DNA from: Coccinella septempunctata
Taxonomy: Eukaryota; Arthropoda; Insecta; Coleoptera; Coccinellidae
Direction: 5' to 3'
Length of the DNA stretch: 64,000 nt
NCBI RefSeq assembly: GCF_907165205.1
Contig: NC_058191.1
Location: 22,214,064 to 22,278,063, forward strand
Shown here: piece after piece, positions 1 through 12,460 of the stretch
Layout of the letters: every line of letters starts with the position of its first letter
How positions within the stretch are numbered: the stretch's first letter is position 1
The notes under the pieces: model-generated
Told to the model about the DNA's origin: nothing
Database searches by the model: none
The model's input: the letters and a program-made list of their open reading frames with translations, nothing else
Position numbers and translations under genes: made by a program

Positions 1-3000
1 AAGAATAAGTGCAAATAACTTCAAGGGCGATTATACATGAAAAAATAATGGCAGTATTCTATATACAACTTTTGTTCGAAAATGGTCCGTTTTCTGTGGT
101 GTTTTCATTAAAAACTGACGCCCATAGTGGTAATAATGATCTCAATTTTTAAAGAACATATAATATAATGGTACGCCCCTGAGATATTTCAAACGAAAAA
201 TCATTTTTTATGAAATCTTTCATGCCAATGACAAAGGAAGATAAATAGACCCAGCTTTCCATTCATAATATCGGGATTGTGATGAAGCAAACATTGAATT
301 CTCTAACAAGGAACTAGAAAAATACAACAATACATTAATTCTGCAGCTTTGACAAAGCTACATATAACGTGCGTTCGAAAAAATTCGTCGTCAAGTAGGC
401 TATGCAATTTTGAACGCCGATATTCAGTATCTGAACGTAAATCTTAGCGTTAAGTTAGTTATTCAGCAATGTTCAACATATGATGACAGAGGTTCCATGA
501 ACCCCTGTTCGTGTGTTATCTCAAGTGGCTAGAGTCTTCGTTGAGATATGCCACACGATTTGTTATGAAGCAAAAATTGCCATGCCTCTTTATAGCTGTG
601 GTTTTTTAATTAGAGCATGTAAGTCTCTTTCTGAAAACGATTTGGCTTCATTTCTTCCATAGCACACAACACGTAATATCAATATAGGAATAATAGATAT
701 GTGGAGACCATAAACTTAATATTAATCATATAGTTGAGTCTGTGATGTGGACCTGACGCTGCCGCGCTGCACATCTAGCGGCGAATTCACACGCGGTAGC
801 CCTCATTAAGGACGTGCAAATGTTGCGATTGTGTTGAATTCATAGACCAATAAAGGAAGTCTATGGTTGAATTACACCGCATTCAACTACAATGTGCACT
901 TCGGTTAGTGTTTATCGGACCAATGGGAAATGGACGTTCTATATTCATATTGTAGAGATTCAAAATACAAACATGAAGCCCTTGTATTCTGTTGTAAAGT
1001 GGCAAGGTAATATTGCCATCTTTGATTAGGGGAGACTGGGTATGGTTAAAACACTTTTGCGTTTATCGTCCATAGCATCGGGAATACTCAAGTGAGCGAT
1101 GTCGAAAATATATTAAACAAAAGACCATTTATCTGTCTACTACTGGGAATGTTATTTGATTTCAATGTATTGTATTTCATGTGTAATATCAAATTTAAAA
1201 AAAATCTAGTTTGTTTCAACCGACCCTGACATGGGGACAGTGTCTGGGGTCACTTGAAACACATGGAAATCATACATAATCAAATAAATGGACATGTCCT
1301 ATTAATCATTATAAAATATATTTAAGGTGACAAAACACTTAGAATAAAATTCCAAAACATTTCTATATAAACACGCATCATTTTGATATATAGATGAATG
1401 ATCAAACAAAACGACAGTTTCAAAAAAAAACTTTAGAACTTCATATATAAAACCAATTAAGAATAAACTGAAAAATCTATGAGAATCAATTTTTTTACGA
1501 AAATGCTCAAGTGAACATGCGGTTTGAGAACATTTGGAATCGATATAACTATAGGTTCTCCTTGTGTGCACTCCTCATGAGCTCACTTTTTACATACTTG
1601 CATTGTTATCGTTGTATCCATTTTCACTTTGGTCTATAGCCTTAATATACTAACATACAAACAAGGCAACAGCCACTCTTTTTCTGATGATGATGGTTCA
1701 TGTTGCCTGTTAGTTTTTTTCTGTTAGCATTTATTTTATTCTTTCCTTATTCTAAGTCATTCTTTGCTTTGATAAGTTTCAATTTTTTTTAGCTGAGTTA
1801 AAATATATATATATCTCCTCAACTAATTGAATATCTAGTTTGCCCACGCTTTTGCTTCTGGGGTAAAACTCTCGATTGTGAGCCGTATATCCCAATCTCT
1901 TGATTTTCATCAGCACCAGCCGCATCTCCTTCAAGTACTACCTAAAAAGTAGGAAAAAGTGGTTCTGCCGACGTTTTTAACGAATATAAGCATAGGCATA
2001 AGTTGATAAACTGGCCGATCGTCATGGTTTTCCTTTGGCTTACTCTTGGCATCTAAGAAACACAAAAATTCGATGAAAAAACTGTTTAAAACCGTACCCA
2101 CGAAAAAAATTTCAACTGTACCCAACCCCTATTCTAGATATGAAACGGTTCACAGAGAGAATGATAATGTATTTGAATGAAAACCAATCATACTGTTATA
2201 TTCCTCAAACTTCAATTGAGATGATGTTTTACATCATTGACCAATTCAGCACATTCCTAATGCATACATTTACCATTACAGTTCCAGGGTCAATTATTTC
2301 ATAGAGGAGGCTCATAAGGTACTGCCACCACGAGTTGAAGACAACAAATTTTTACAGATTTATTTTATGGACGATACAGCACAAGAAATAGATCGAGGTG
2401 CTTACAATAGTTCATCAGTAAAACTACTTTTTTACCCTTGAATATCTGTTGCTATCGTATTCTAATACAAAACGAAAATCCAATATGTTATCAGAAAAAA
2501 ATTAATCGATTATAAACCCTGGTTCCTATCCAAAACAATCCAAACATCCAAACGAACAAACACGTAAATACTTTCACCATTCACCAGAGTAAGCAAAAGT
2601 GAGTTGGTCTCCACACATGAGTATCTAATGGAACGATTATGATTTCGAAGTTAGGAAATCATCAATCTACAAATTAGACATTGACGTCAAAGATGGACCC
2701 GCAAGAATCATAAAACTCATTAACTTAATTATGAACGAATGTGATAGAACGTTTTATATCGATTGTTATATTGTAATAACTTCGAATTCGGAAGTGATTT
2801 ATGTCCCCTGACAAATAAAGTAAATCTGATTTAGCTTCAACAGAGCCTTCTCAAATACTCTCTATAGGCGGCTGTGGCTTCAATGTGATGTACTGCGGAT
2901 GAAATAATCACGAGAAGGTTGTCGTAATTAATGCAATGATAGTTATTCTATAGTCGAATTACTTTTTTTCGATTGGTTTAATTTTATAACATACAAGCTG

Positions 3001-3992
3001 AACCCAGCTACGCTTCTGTAGCTTATACTTCTTATTAGGCAGAGACAACTGTCCTGCTGTTAGACCAGAAGATAATTTTAGCAGTGAAGGTGCAATAGGA
3101 GAGGATACTCGGGTCACTTCGGCAGTATATCTAAATAATTTGATTCTCATCTACTACCTCGACTGATTGTACAGCCTATATTCGTATTCAGTTCCTTGGT
3201 ATTCCAGGTTTACTGTATTCATAGTGCATTCGCCTCTCTTCTGTATCCTCTCCACACTGTCGGAGTCTCTGCGGAAACGAGTATCCCACACTGATCCGAC
3301 TTAAGGAGTACTCAAGAATTCGTCTAGTATAGCACTTGATCAGATGAAATAACGTTGAAATACAGCAGTGACAGCGACCCAAAACTCTTTCAAAGAAGTT
3401 GTCACTGCTATGCCTTACGGTATGCCACATATGGCATATGGGAGGCGGGTTTGTTCACTCGGAGATGTAGGACAGCTCACTTCTCCGGGTTTATAGGGAT
3501 GAGCCAATCAGCACAGCACTCTCCAATCCTGTTTACTCTTTTTCCTGTTCCAAGGTAAACACAACCTTGGCTTACCTATAACCTTGAAGGAACCTTTTAA
3601 ACTTTCAATTTAGCAAAAATCGATGTAAGGATATGTGGCAAATTTCAAATTCTCATGCAATACTTTCAATAGGTTTTCCCTTCTTGATGGCCGAATCTGC
3701 AGCTTGACGCAGCTACTCTTCTTTAAAATCCGATACTGAACTGAAACCACAACGATTTTAATTGAATAAATCTGAGACTTCAGAAACTTGGATGACAAAA
3801 AAGGATTGTTGAAATCCATCAGAAAATGTGTGGTGTATTTCAATACGAAACGTCAAAAAGGCTTGTCCTTAGTTTGAATACTTGACAGTGGTTGACGGAT
3901 CGTCACCTTATATTAAATACATTATCAAATAACCGTGCGAATAGATGTCTCATGGAGAAAATTTGCTCTGTTGATGGTTGCATGCTTAATAT
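1..3992. other. Sik first-intron sequence without recognised gene
   Basis: AT-rich DNA inside the long first intron of the minus-strand Sik gene. Open frames are short and resemble no protein I know. About 596-712 recurs inverted at about 39612-39770, and 364-410 resembles 49590-49645, so at least parts are dispersed repeats. I see no promoter, RNA gene or exon here. Confidence 0.5.
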
Positions 3993-5099
3993 AGGGTGTT
4001 CTCAAAGGTGAGGTTTTTTTTTGACAGGTAATAGAACCCCTCAAAATAAGTCATGGTACCAAAAATCGTTTATATAAAATATTCACCAGGGCTGAGTATT
4101 TCGAAACCAAAGTTACTCGAAAATCTGAGAAATTCTCCGCTCCATGCCTATGCAAGGTATGGTTCGTAGTTCTTCGCATGTAATTCTACAGAATGTGTGC
4201 AGCCTGGTAATTGTATATGCGTAGTCACATTCTGCAGCCTGCAGCCACTGCATACATCCTACGCACTACCGAAATCATTCCTTTATGCGTAGGCTTATAC
4301 CCGCGAAAGGTCAGTATACTGGAAACCATCAGAGTCAGCGTATGATTTTAGTGAATTTTCGGAGTGTCGCAAAGTAGTTGAAAAATGTCTCACGTTTACT
4401 CAAACAATGAACTTGTTGACATGATTTTAATTTTTGGTGAATCCAAACAGAGTTCCGGTGCGGCGTGCAGGTTGTACAGAAGACGATTTCTTTTAAGAAA
4501 TCACCCAACTCCTAGGATGTTCATAAACTTGGTGCAGAGATGAAGGGATACTGGTCGTTTGCACGAATCCCGGGGAGCAAATGTTGGAAGGCTGTAACAT
4601 CGCAAATGGCAGAAATCGAGGAGCAAATTCTGGACATAGATGAGGAACAACCGAAACCGACAACAAGTACTAGTACTAGATCCATAACCAGCCTCGTCGG
4701 AGTGAGCCACATTAGAGTTTGGAAGACACTAAGACAAGAGTAATTGTACCCCTACCATTTCCACAAAGCTCAAGCACTCCAACCAGAAGACCATCCTCGA
4801 AGGAAAGAATTCTGGCTGTGGCTTTTAAATCACCAATATCTCACAGCATCTATTATGTTTACTAAAGAAGCCACTTTCAGAAGAGATGTAGTAAACAATT
4901 TCCACAATGAATATATATGGTTTACAGAAAATCCTCACGCTATCAGAAGAACAGATTTTCAGCAAAGGTTTTCCTTAATTGTCTGGATTGGACTCCTGTG
5001 TGGAATGCTCATTGGGATAGTTTTTTTACCACCACGAATGTAAGGTGAAGACTTTCCTCATTTTCTCCAGAACATTTGTCAGGATTACTAGAAGATTTC

Positions 5100-5490
5100 T
5101 CTCAATAATAAGGATAAATTCAGATGCATACCACCCGCCGATATGAATATCCACAAGTGTTACGATCTGAATCGAGCTAGCCAATTTGCCATCGTCAAGG
5201 CCCCAAATGGAGTACGCCCCATCGAAGAAAAGCAGATGCTGACCGTGGTTTCGGTCTTATTTGACCTCAAAGCAACATAGCATTTTTCTCCGATGGAGAA
5301 CGTTTGGAATTGGTGGAACCTTATTCAATATTGGCACGCGCTACTGGGTACTATACATTTACCCAGAGCGCCACCCAATAGGGAACGGTGTCCGATTCAA
5401 TCCCCTCCAGATAGAAACCAAGACGAAGACAATAGCATATGTCCCATATTTTCTTTAATTCATTGTATTCATTGCCTTTAGGCGTGGTCA
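5100..5490 (+). repeat. Dispersed repeat inserted in the transposase relic
   Basis: This block splits the DDE domain of the surrounding transposon. It recurs in inverted orientation at about 38465-38800; shared landmarks include AAGGATAAATTCAGATGCAT and ATCGTCAAGGCCCC. No coding capacity is evident. The exact ends are uncertain. Confidence 0.65.
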
Positions 5491-5706
5491 TTCCATTATT
5501 ATTTCTCTGGGGAGCACCACCCCACTTTCGAAGAAACGTTCGAAACTATTTAAATAATGTGTTCCCAAATAGGTGGATAGGACGTGGTGGATCCATTTCT
5601 TGGCCTTTACGATCCCCGGATCTCAGCCCCTGTGATTTCTTCCTTTGGGGTCATTTGTAAACATTAGTGTACAGTGAGGGTGAGGTGGATAGTGCGGACA
5701 AACTAA

Positions 5707-5879
5707 TGGTACCTGTCCACCTGCGACAAAATAGTCTCGAGAGCAGTCTCAAGCACTCTCCGACACAAGTCAATATTAGTCTCCGAGACTAAACGTGTCT
5801 CAAGTGCTTAGATGAACAACGCCTTGAGATTAATCTCGAAACTTTCTCTCGAGATTTTATCTCAGGTGGACACTTACCA
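5707..5879. mobile_element. PIF/Harbinger-like MITE with TAA target duplication
   Basis: A 173-bp element with inverted ends (TGGTACCTGTCCACCTG on the left; TGGTAAGTGTCCACCTG as complement of the right) flanked by TAA on both sides (5704-5706 and 5880-5882). The three-base TWA duplication is the Harbinger signature. It interrupts the DUF4817 transposase reading (ADKL before, RQRIENACEII after), so it is younger than that copy. Confidence 0.75.
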
Positions 5880-7137
5880 TAAGACAACGCATTGAAAATG
5901 CTTGTGAAATTATTCGTGGGCAAACTGATGTAACCATTTGTTACTGCATGTAACCATTCGTTATTACACCGGGTAAGACTTTGTGATCATCAAACGAATG
6001 GTGATCACTTCGAACAATTTGTGTGAAGAATCCGGAGCAATTTTATCGGTGAATTTATGAACTGCCTTATTTTTTTTTTCTTATACTGCCTTTCCATTGA
6101 GGTATTTTTCCTATGCTTAGTTTAAACTTTCATGATTATACCTTTCAGAAAAAATCACCTAATAAATTTTGAAAAAAAAAATATACAAATTTGCTATAAA
6201 TTCTTGTGTCGAGAAGAGATCGCAAAGGAAGCGGAGCACCTTATTTATTTGATGAAAACATTCTGACTGAATCCATATGGCATCGTGTCATCGTGATTCA
6301 TCACAGGGGATATATTCTAACAGACAGATACTACGATCCACAGTCCTATCAAAATATTGATGCCCTAGGCTTTCAAATTTTTTTTTTATATTGAATATTT
6401 TATATGAGCAGCTGCTGGAGAAATGATCACTTTTAATGAATTCTACCACCTGTCAAAAAAAAAGCCTCACCTTAAAAAACACCCTTATAATTTACTTTAC
6501 TTCATAATGTCAATCGATGTCTTCATGTCCAACTATAGATCATTCTCATTCGTTCAACAATTAGTGACTGAAAACACTCAACAATCATCAGTTGAAATTT
6601 ACAGAATTCGTTTTGATAACATTGTATTACGAGCTGTATATAGGTAGGCACCAGTTATCCTAGAAGGTTCGAAAGAAACAGTTTAATTTTTTGCCTGATT
6701 AGACAAAAGAATTTCTGGAAGACATCCAGGAGTCATGTTGCAGACGTCAACATCTCACAACGTACCAAAACCCACCAGAGATTAGAAATCACGATCGTTC
6801 CGTTGGCATTGATACGTCACGGATGATGTGACCATATTTCATTCACGACGAACGATCTTTGCTTGTGGTTGTATTGGAAGTAGTTGTTCGAGAACATTTT
6901 ACTCGGCGCCAAATTGGAAAATGGAAATAACCTGTTCGAAAATTTTAAGTGAATATTCGAGAGAAAACTTTTTTTTTTTCACTAAAATCAAATTTTCAGT
7001 ATTAGTACACATACCAAGTGGTGAGGCGTATGTATTACACACACACAAAATATGGTCCTCATGAAACATGATAATGGGCCATTTCATTTCAACTCATCTG
7101 GTGTTTTGTAGTATCAATTGTGGATTGTCGCGAGTAT

Positions 7138-7218
7138 AACACAAATAGTGTGTTGGTTAAACGAAGGTTCAACTCAACAAGAAGTTGCTAACCGTTTCCG
7201 GGTTTCGCAAAGTGTATG
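7138..7218 (+). mobile_element. Tc1-like transposase helix-turn-helix fragment
   Basis: The plus strand reads WLNEGSTQQEVANRFRVSQS, which has the layout of the first helix-turn-helix of Tc1-family transposases (…G.SQ.EVA.R..VS.S). The frame is lost just afterwards, next to a TA-flanked MITE. This is a short relic; I rely on one motif only. Confidence 0.4.
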
Positions 7219-7273
7219 TATGTATGAAACTTTTCAATAAACTGCCCTTAAAATTAAGACAAATAAATAGGTA

Positions 7274-7396
7274 CACGTCCAGTTGCAGGAAAGTCCATTA
7301 AAATTTAATACTTCATTAAAATCTTAATCCTCCATTTTCCCCTTCAAAAATTTTTATAGGACATCAAATCTTGATGGACGTTCCTGCAACTGGGCC
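7274..7396. mobile_element. Small TA-flanked MITE (family of 57438-57507)
   Basis: The ends are inverted (CGTCCAGTTGCAGGAAAGTCC against GGCCCAGTTGCAGGAACGTC as complement) and TA flanks both sides. A 70-bp relative sits at 57438-57507. It carries no coding sequence. Confidence 0.6.
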
Positions 7397-7564
7397 TAAA
7401 TGTCTTCAAAAAAGAAATACACAGGATTTTGATTGCTCTTGAGCCCTATACATTGCAAGAATTCCTAAATGCCTACTTTTGAGAATATTTTTTCATGTTA
7501 TTGACTGTATTTTCTTTCTGATTATGTGTATGGAGTTTTGTTATATGTAGGATTTTCGAAAATA

Positions 7565-7583
7565 AATTATTATTATTATTATT
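7565..7583. repeat. (ATT)n microsatellite
   Basis: A short run of ATT repeats follows AATAAATT; this may be the tail of an old retroposed copy. A similar run is at 8107-8119. Confidence 0.6.
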
Positions 7584-7989
7584 TAGAAGAACGTGGAATC
7601 TCTATCATACTGGTGCAAATAGTGCATATACCATCGGTGTTGGAAGAGCAGAAGCTGCAACCTTCGCAGAAGAGCGGCTTATGTGGTTAACTGCAGGACC
7701 TTCTTCGCAGCATCCCGAATTAATAGCTAATAATATAATTCCGGCAATGTATCGAGAAGATTCGCCGGGCACCCGCGATTGACTAGAAATTTCCCCCAAT
7801 TTTGACTCTACTACTAAAACATTCGAGGATAACCGATTCAAACTGTTCTTTTGAAAAAAAAATGGGTTATTGGAACTGTAAAGAATTATTTCAATAAATA
7901 CAAACCAAATATCTCATAGGTAATTCGCGCTTACTTCGATAAAAATAAAAATGGATTAAATCTAGGGAATATCTATTGTATGTAATTTG

Positions 7990-10363
7990 GAGTGTGTTGA
8001 CAAGATCACATTCAAGAGATTGTTGATTTCTCACGTTAAGGGGCATTTTTGAGTTTTTCTTTCATTCACTTTACAGGTTGTAAATAGTTGATCAACTAAT
8101 GAAAATTATTATTATTATTTTCATTATTTTTGTCGATGACACAACTATTTACTCTTCAATCATCTTCTAACGAACACGATATCATCAGCTTGAGGGAAAT
8201 CATGAAAATTGATATTTGACACTTTTTCCCAGGAAGAACTCTGTTGAAATAAACAACGAACGATTCATAACATTTGAAATGATTTAAATTTATTTTAAAT
8301 TCTTAAATTCAGACGCCTTCACCCTTTACCCTTTCGACATTACAATTGCACGCTACTGTTTTGACGGGCATTTGGAAAAACGTTCCTCAAACTCTCATTG
8401 ATTGAGCACTACGAGAGCTAGGGAGGCTACTTGGTAAACCTAGGAACGCCAATAGCATTTCTGGCGCCCTAGAATGCGCTCAAAAAAGGCAACTCTATAG
8501 ACAGGGTCGTCGTTTGCCACAATGGCGCTTCGTCAAACCCCTAATTCGCAACCTAACAGAAGTCAACTCTGCAGAATGCAGATGGAACGATAAAGAAATT
8601 AAGGAATATTAATAACAAGGCGAAAATATTTAACAACAAGAAATCTCTATAGAAATTATTACACCTGTATGAAAGATTCAGCGAGTATATCCTTGAACTT
8701 ACTGCGCATGTGAATTTTTGGTTGACCTAGTCCCAAACGACGGCCCTGTCATTTGGGTTTGCCTCGATTTCAAGGTGTTTGTAACGGAAGATTCTTTTAT
8801 TACGCCTGCAGACTTCACCAGTTAGAATCTTTTTTTTATTTATATCTCTACTATGTTCTAAAGCAGTCTTGTTTACCTACAGGTAAGGGCAAGTTAACCA
8901 TATGTAGACACCTAACTTAATACAGAGAATATGCAAATGGGCATTCGTTTCAAAATATTGTTATGATGAAAATTCAGAATTGATTATCTTTAATAAATCA
9001 TTCGAACTACATATTTCGCACACTCCATATTTTCACTTCTTCAAAACAAAAAACTATTCCTTCATACCACTTTCACAGGAAAAAATTGTTCAATCATTCT
9101 GACTATTTGCTATCAGAGCAAAACCAGAGATTACTCACTAGCGAAGGTTTTGGTTCAAATTGAAAAAAACAGATTTGAACGTGATCACAAATAATATTCG
9201 TAATAACTGGACTAAACTTTCTTGTAACCCTTATTACATGTTGACAGATCGTTCGAAAAATCCGCCAGTTTCCGCCAGTTCAACCAGAGGCGGCTCGTCG
9301 TATGCGGCAGAGGTGCGGCAGTGCCTCACCAATAAATTTAGAAAATTAGGCATTTTTATCGGATATGTTCATATTTCATTATCACTCTTTAGTAATAATT
9401 CCGTGTTTTTTTTTCATCATTTCCAGGGGAAATTATTTATAGTATAATTCCGCTTCATCATACAACAATATTCAAAAAGGTGGTAACAGTTGAGAATTTT
9501 ATTTTATGAACGATTAGCAATGACAAATATTGGAATTATAATTTGAAATGTGGATACTTCAGTATTGGCGCACTACTTAATTATGCGAAAGATAAATTGA
9601 AATATAAGGGGAAACGGATCACTTTTCACAATTTTTAAATCTATGGATTATAAATACAAAAGGATGAAAGAACGCAAAATTTTTTGCGAACAAAAGTATG
9701 TTATTGCAGTCAAAATCACTTTCTTGCGAAAATTTTCACAATATTAAATGAATTAGATGAAAGTTTCATCAAAACTAATGTAGGTAACGTCTCCAACTTT
9801 TAGTCCTCTTTTCCAGCATGTGCATATTGTGTGTCAATAATTTATTTTTCTTTCATAACAAAAATAAACTATCTATGCAAATAACTAGATAAAGAATCCA
9901 TTGAATCACATATATATATATAAACGTTACATAGTTATTTTTATCACATATATTTTCGAATTCATATTTTCTGAAGTAGATTTCACCTCGGATTTCACAT
10001 TGTGAGAAATACGTAACTACTGAGACTTTCATGTAGAACGGACAACATAGCGCTGATTTAAAATCAAAAAAACGTTTTGACAAGCGTCATAACCTCACAT
10101 TTTCGTATCGTATCGCAACGAGGATATCTCACTCAATAGTGAACAGATTTATTATCTTTGAATATTTAATATTGAATTGGCTCTGTGGATATGAACACAT
10201 ATTCTGCGTGAATGCCGTCAAATATTTTGAAATGACAAAGCAAATGGTAGTTATAAGGTTTAAAACTGAAAGACGATTTTCATCAAAATAGACAGGTCTC
10301 GGAAGAGTAAACCGAATTATGAAATAACATTAAATTTGCCAAACATTGAGAAATGATCGTATA
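7990..10363. other. Intronic sequence without recognised gene
   Basis: This is part of the Sik first intron. A somewhat less AT-rich patch at 8320-8580 has no clear reading frame. Near 9284 one end of a hAT-like repeat is suggested by CAGAGGCGGCTCGTCG, but I found no partner end close by. Nothing else can be supported. Confidence 0.4.
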
Positions 10364-10877
10364 CAGTCCCTGGCCAGTTTATTAGACGCACTGAGGATTT
10401 TTTTTATATTTACTGGTATTGCTCGAGGAAAAAGCAGAATATTTGAATTTCATTTCCACAGAATGTTAGTTTCATCTACGACTCTCATTAAATTGTTCTA
10501 TTTGGCATTTATTTTTGATGTTGTAGTATTAGTACTTAAGTATGAATCAGTACTATGTCTTCCAGTGGACGTCTTGCATTCTGCAGGTTCGGACGTTATT
10601 TCGATAATCCACATATGAAATCATTATCTTCGAATGCAGCAAACCGAACAATTCTGTATTGATAGTATGAAGCTCTCATAGCTACACAGGGTGGCTCAGC
10701 AAAATTTTAGAATTCCATGTTTAATCATCAATAAATCAAAATTTTTTATTGAATATGATATATTATATGTGGAAACCATTTACAGATGAAGTATATGTAA
10801 AATATACATTCAATTTAATAATTCAATATTGAGATTTTGCATCGAATCAATGCGTCTAATAATATGGCCAGGGACTG
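10364..10877. mobile_element. Tc1/mariner-type MITE
   Basis: A 514-bp element with inverted ends CAGTCCCTGGCCA…TTATTAGACGCA at both sides and TA at each flank (10362-10363 and 10878-10879). The interior has no transposase. An internal ACAGGGTGG motif near 10687 may be one end of a second, nested element. Confidence 0.7.
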
Positions 10878-11592
10878 TATAGTCTTCATTTAACACCTGA
10901 TGTGATCTATTTTCGCACTCACAAACCAAATTGAAAACATCTAGAAGATAAATATTATGATTTCTGGTGCATATTTAAGTATAATGACTGAAATGAATTC
11001 ACATTATTTTCAGTTCAAAGTACTCAAAGAAAGAAAAGCACAAAATAAAAGTAATGTTTTTTTCGTAGATGATTTTTCACTGTCTCGAACAAATTCAGCA
11101 CTGCAATGACAAAATTGTTTAATTCAGATTCAAATTGGTCCAACTGAGTTGATATTCATTCAGCATGAAAGATCCAAACGGGGGGAAAATTGTATTCTAT
11201 ACAGTTGAGAGAATAATTGCTTGAACATGTCATAAGGATTTTCCGTTTTACAGAGTGAGTAGGTACTGTTATGGTTTGAGTTTTCCCAAAATAATATTGT
11301 TTAGTTCAGTTTGCTCAATGAGTATTAGGAACTAGAAGAAATTTTTTGTTAATTTAAAGAAAATTTATTCATCATTGATGCTGTTGTGTTAGGAAATTTT
11401 GGATGGCATGGAAACAAAAAAAATTATGGAGGATAGTCAGTCAGAATATTTTTTGAGAAAAGTCACGTATTTTTTTTATTGTTTTTTGTTTCATAAGTTA
11501 CGATTTTGTTGATTGTAATAAATTAATTTATAATATAAAATAAAGATTATCGTATAAATAAAATAATTTGGATTGATCGTGAAAATTCCTAC

Positions 11593-11718
11593 CTCCGTCT
11601 TGGTTATCCTGTGTCTGGCTAACTTAACAACGGCAAAATTTCCTTTTCCAATAGTCCGTTCGATATCGTAGAAACCCACACGGATCGCCGTTTTCGTGCA
11701 CCTCTCTCTTTCCCCCAT
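11593..11718 (-). CDS. Sik2: Salt-inducible kinase (Sik2-type), first coding exon
   Basis: This exon encodes the first 42 residues of a serine/threonine kinase of the AMPK-related SIK group. SIKs act downstream of LKB1 and phosphorylate CRTC coactivators and class IIa histone deacetylases. The peptide begins MGERERCTKTAIRVGFYDIE and continues with the glycine-rich ATP loop (TIGKGNFAVVKLARHRITK), ending TE before a GTAGG donor. RVGFYDIE…RHRITKTEV matches SIK2 more closely than SIK3. The next residues of the family, VAIK with the catalytic lysine, must lie in the following exon, which I did not find to the left, so the first intron is at least 11.6 kb. The ATG at 11718 was chosen over an upstream GTG in the same frame. 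Which SIK paralogue it is remains an inference. Confidence 0.85.
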
Positions 11719-12096
11719 TTTCACTGATGTGATGACTTAAACACACCCCCAAAATACCACCAGGATCCCACGAAAGCACCGTCGGATTCCTACTAATAAG
11801 CGGACATGCCAGATATCTATCTTTTTGGCATTATCAGGAACGGAGACGAACCAAGCGCTTTTCCGATTCGGCTCCTCGCGACCGTGTCTGAAAAGCGACT
11901 GTGATAGCCACTGAAAACGCGAACATTTCCCCTACGAAACTCTGCCTGAAAATCCTGAAATGGGAAATTGATGCGACGTTGCCGTCTCACCGCTTTGTCA
12001 GCGGCGCTGGTTTTGAGCCACTACTTCCAGCGAATCCTGTCCTTGCTGAAGCGGACCACGAACTAAACGTTTTAGCGCCAGGTAAATATGTATATA
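11719..12096 (-). promoter_or_regulatory. Probable 5' untranslated and promoter region of Sik
   Basis: This is a less AT-rich, CpG-containing stretch just upstream of the Sik start codon. I see no convincing TATA box. The 69-residue plus-strand frame at 11901-12110 has no recognisable similarity and is probably chance. Position and base composition are the only support. Confidence 0.4.
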
Positions 12097-12452
12097 CAGT
12101 GTGTGGTTAAAGTGAGGAACCAAATCAATAACTGCGTTATTGAATATTGTCAAGCAAAATGCTTGGACAGGTCAATTTTAGTTTTTAATGAACCACCTTA
12201 TGGCTTAAAAATTGTCCTTATGACTTCATTGAATTAATTTTATTTTTCCAAAGAAATTTTATTATCGGCGATACGCATTGTTCACATCATCATTTAAGTA
12301 AGTTCTAATAAAGCGGCAAAAAAAATTCGGGTAGTCAATTGAAAAAAAATGTTATTCTGTAAAAATGAATGACGTCATAAGTAAAATTTTTCATGCCATA
12401 AGGTGGTTAATCAAAAATTAAAAATGATGAGACCCATCACTGCAACACAGTG
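12097..12452. mobile_element. TA-flanked foldback MITE
   Basis: Inverted arms run through about 12165-12215 and 12372-12425; both contain the CCACCTTATGGC motif or its complement. Outer ends CAGTGTG and CACAGTG abut TA. It lies 8 bp from the next foldback element, the two sharing a TATATATA stretch. Confidence 0.6.
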
Positions 12453-12460
12453 TATATATA

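Larger units (their letters stand above)
3993..6485 (+). mobile_element. Degenerate DUF4817-type Tc1/mariner-related DNA transposon
   Basis: The transposase relics read on the plus strand in several frames. Near 4387 is the amino-terminal block (MSHVYSNNELVDMILIFGES), typical of the insect DUF4817 transposases. At 4744-5043 comes the first half of the DDE domain (FTKEATFRRDVVNNFHNEY, then ENPHAIRRTDFQQRFS). At about 5510-5660 come GAPPHFRRNVRNYLN and WPLRSPDLSPCDFFLWGHL. At 5882 onward the tail continues with RQRIENACEIIRG. Stops and frameshifts make it inactive. The ends are inverted: AGGGTGTT plus a gtgagg/poly-T block near 3993, and its complement at 6456-6485. It carries two later insertions, about 5100-5490 and 5707-5879. 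Confidence 0.8.

Noticed and set aside
2959..3430. Minus-strand frames as exons of Sik
   Set aside because: Neither translation contains kinase motifs such as VAIK or HRD.
7605..7841. 78-residue minus-strand frame as a gene
   Set aside because: No recognisable motif; it lies among transposon relics.
11901..12110. 69-residue plus-strand frame upstream of Sik
   Set aside because: No family resemblance; it overlaps the probable 5' region of the minus-strand gene and runs into a foldback element.
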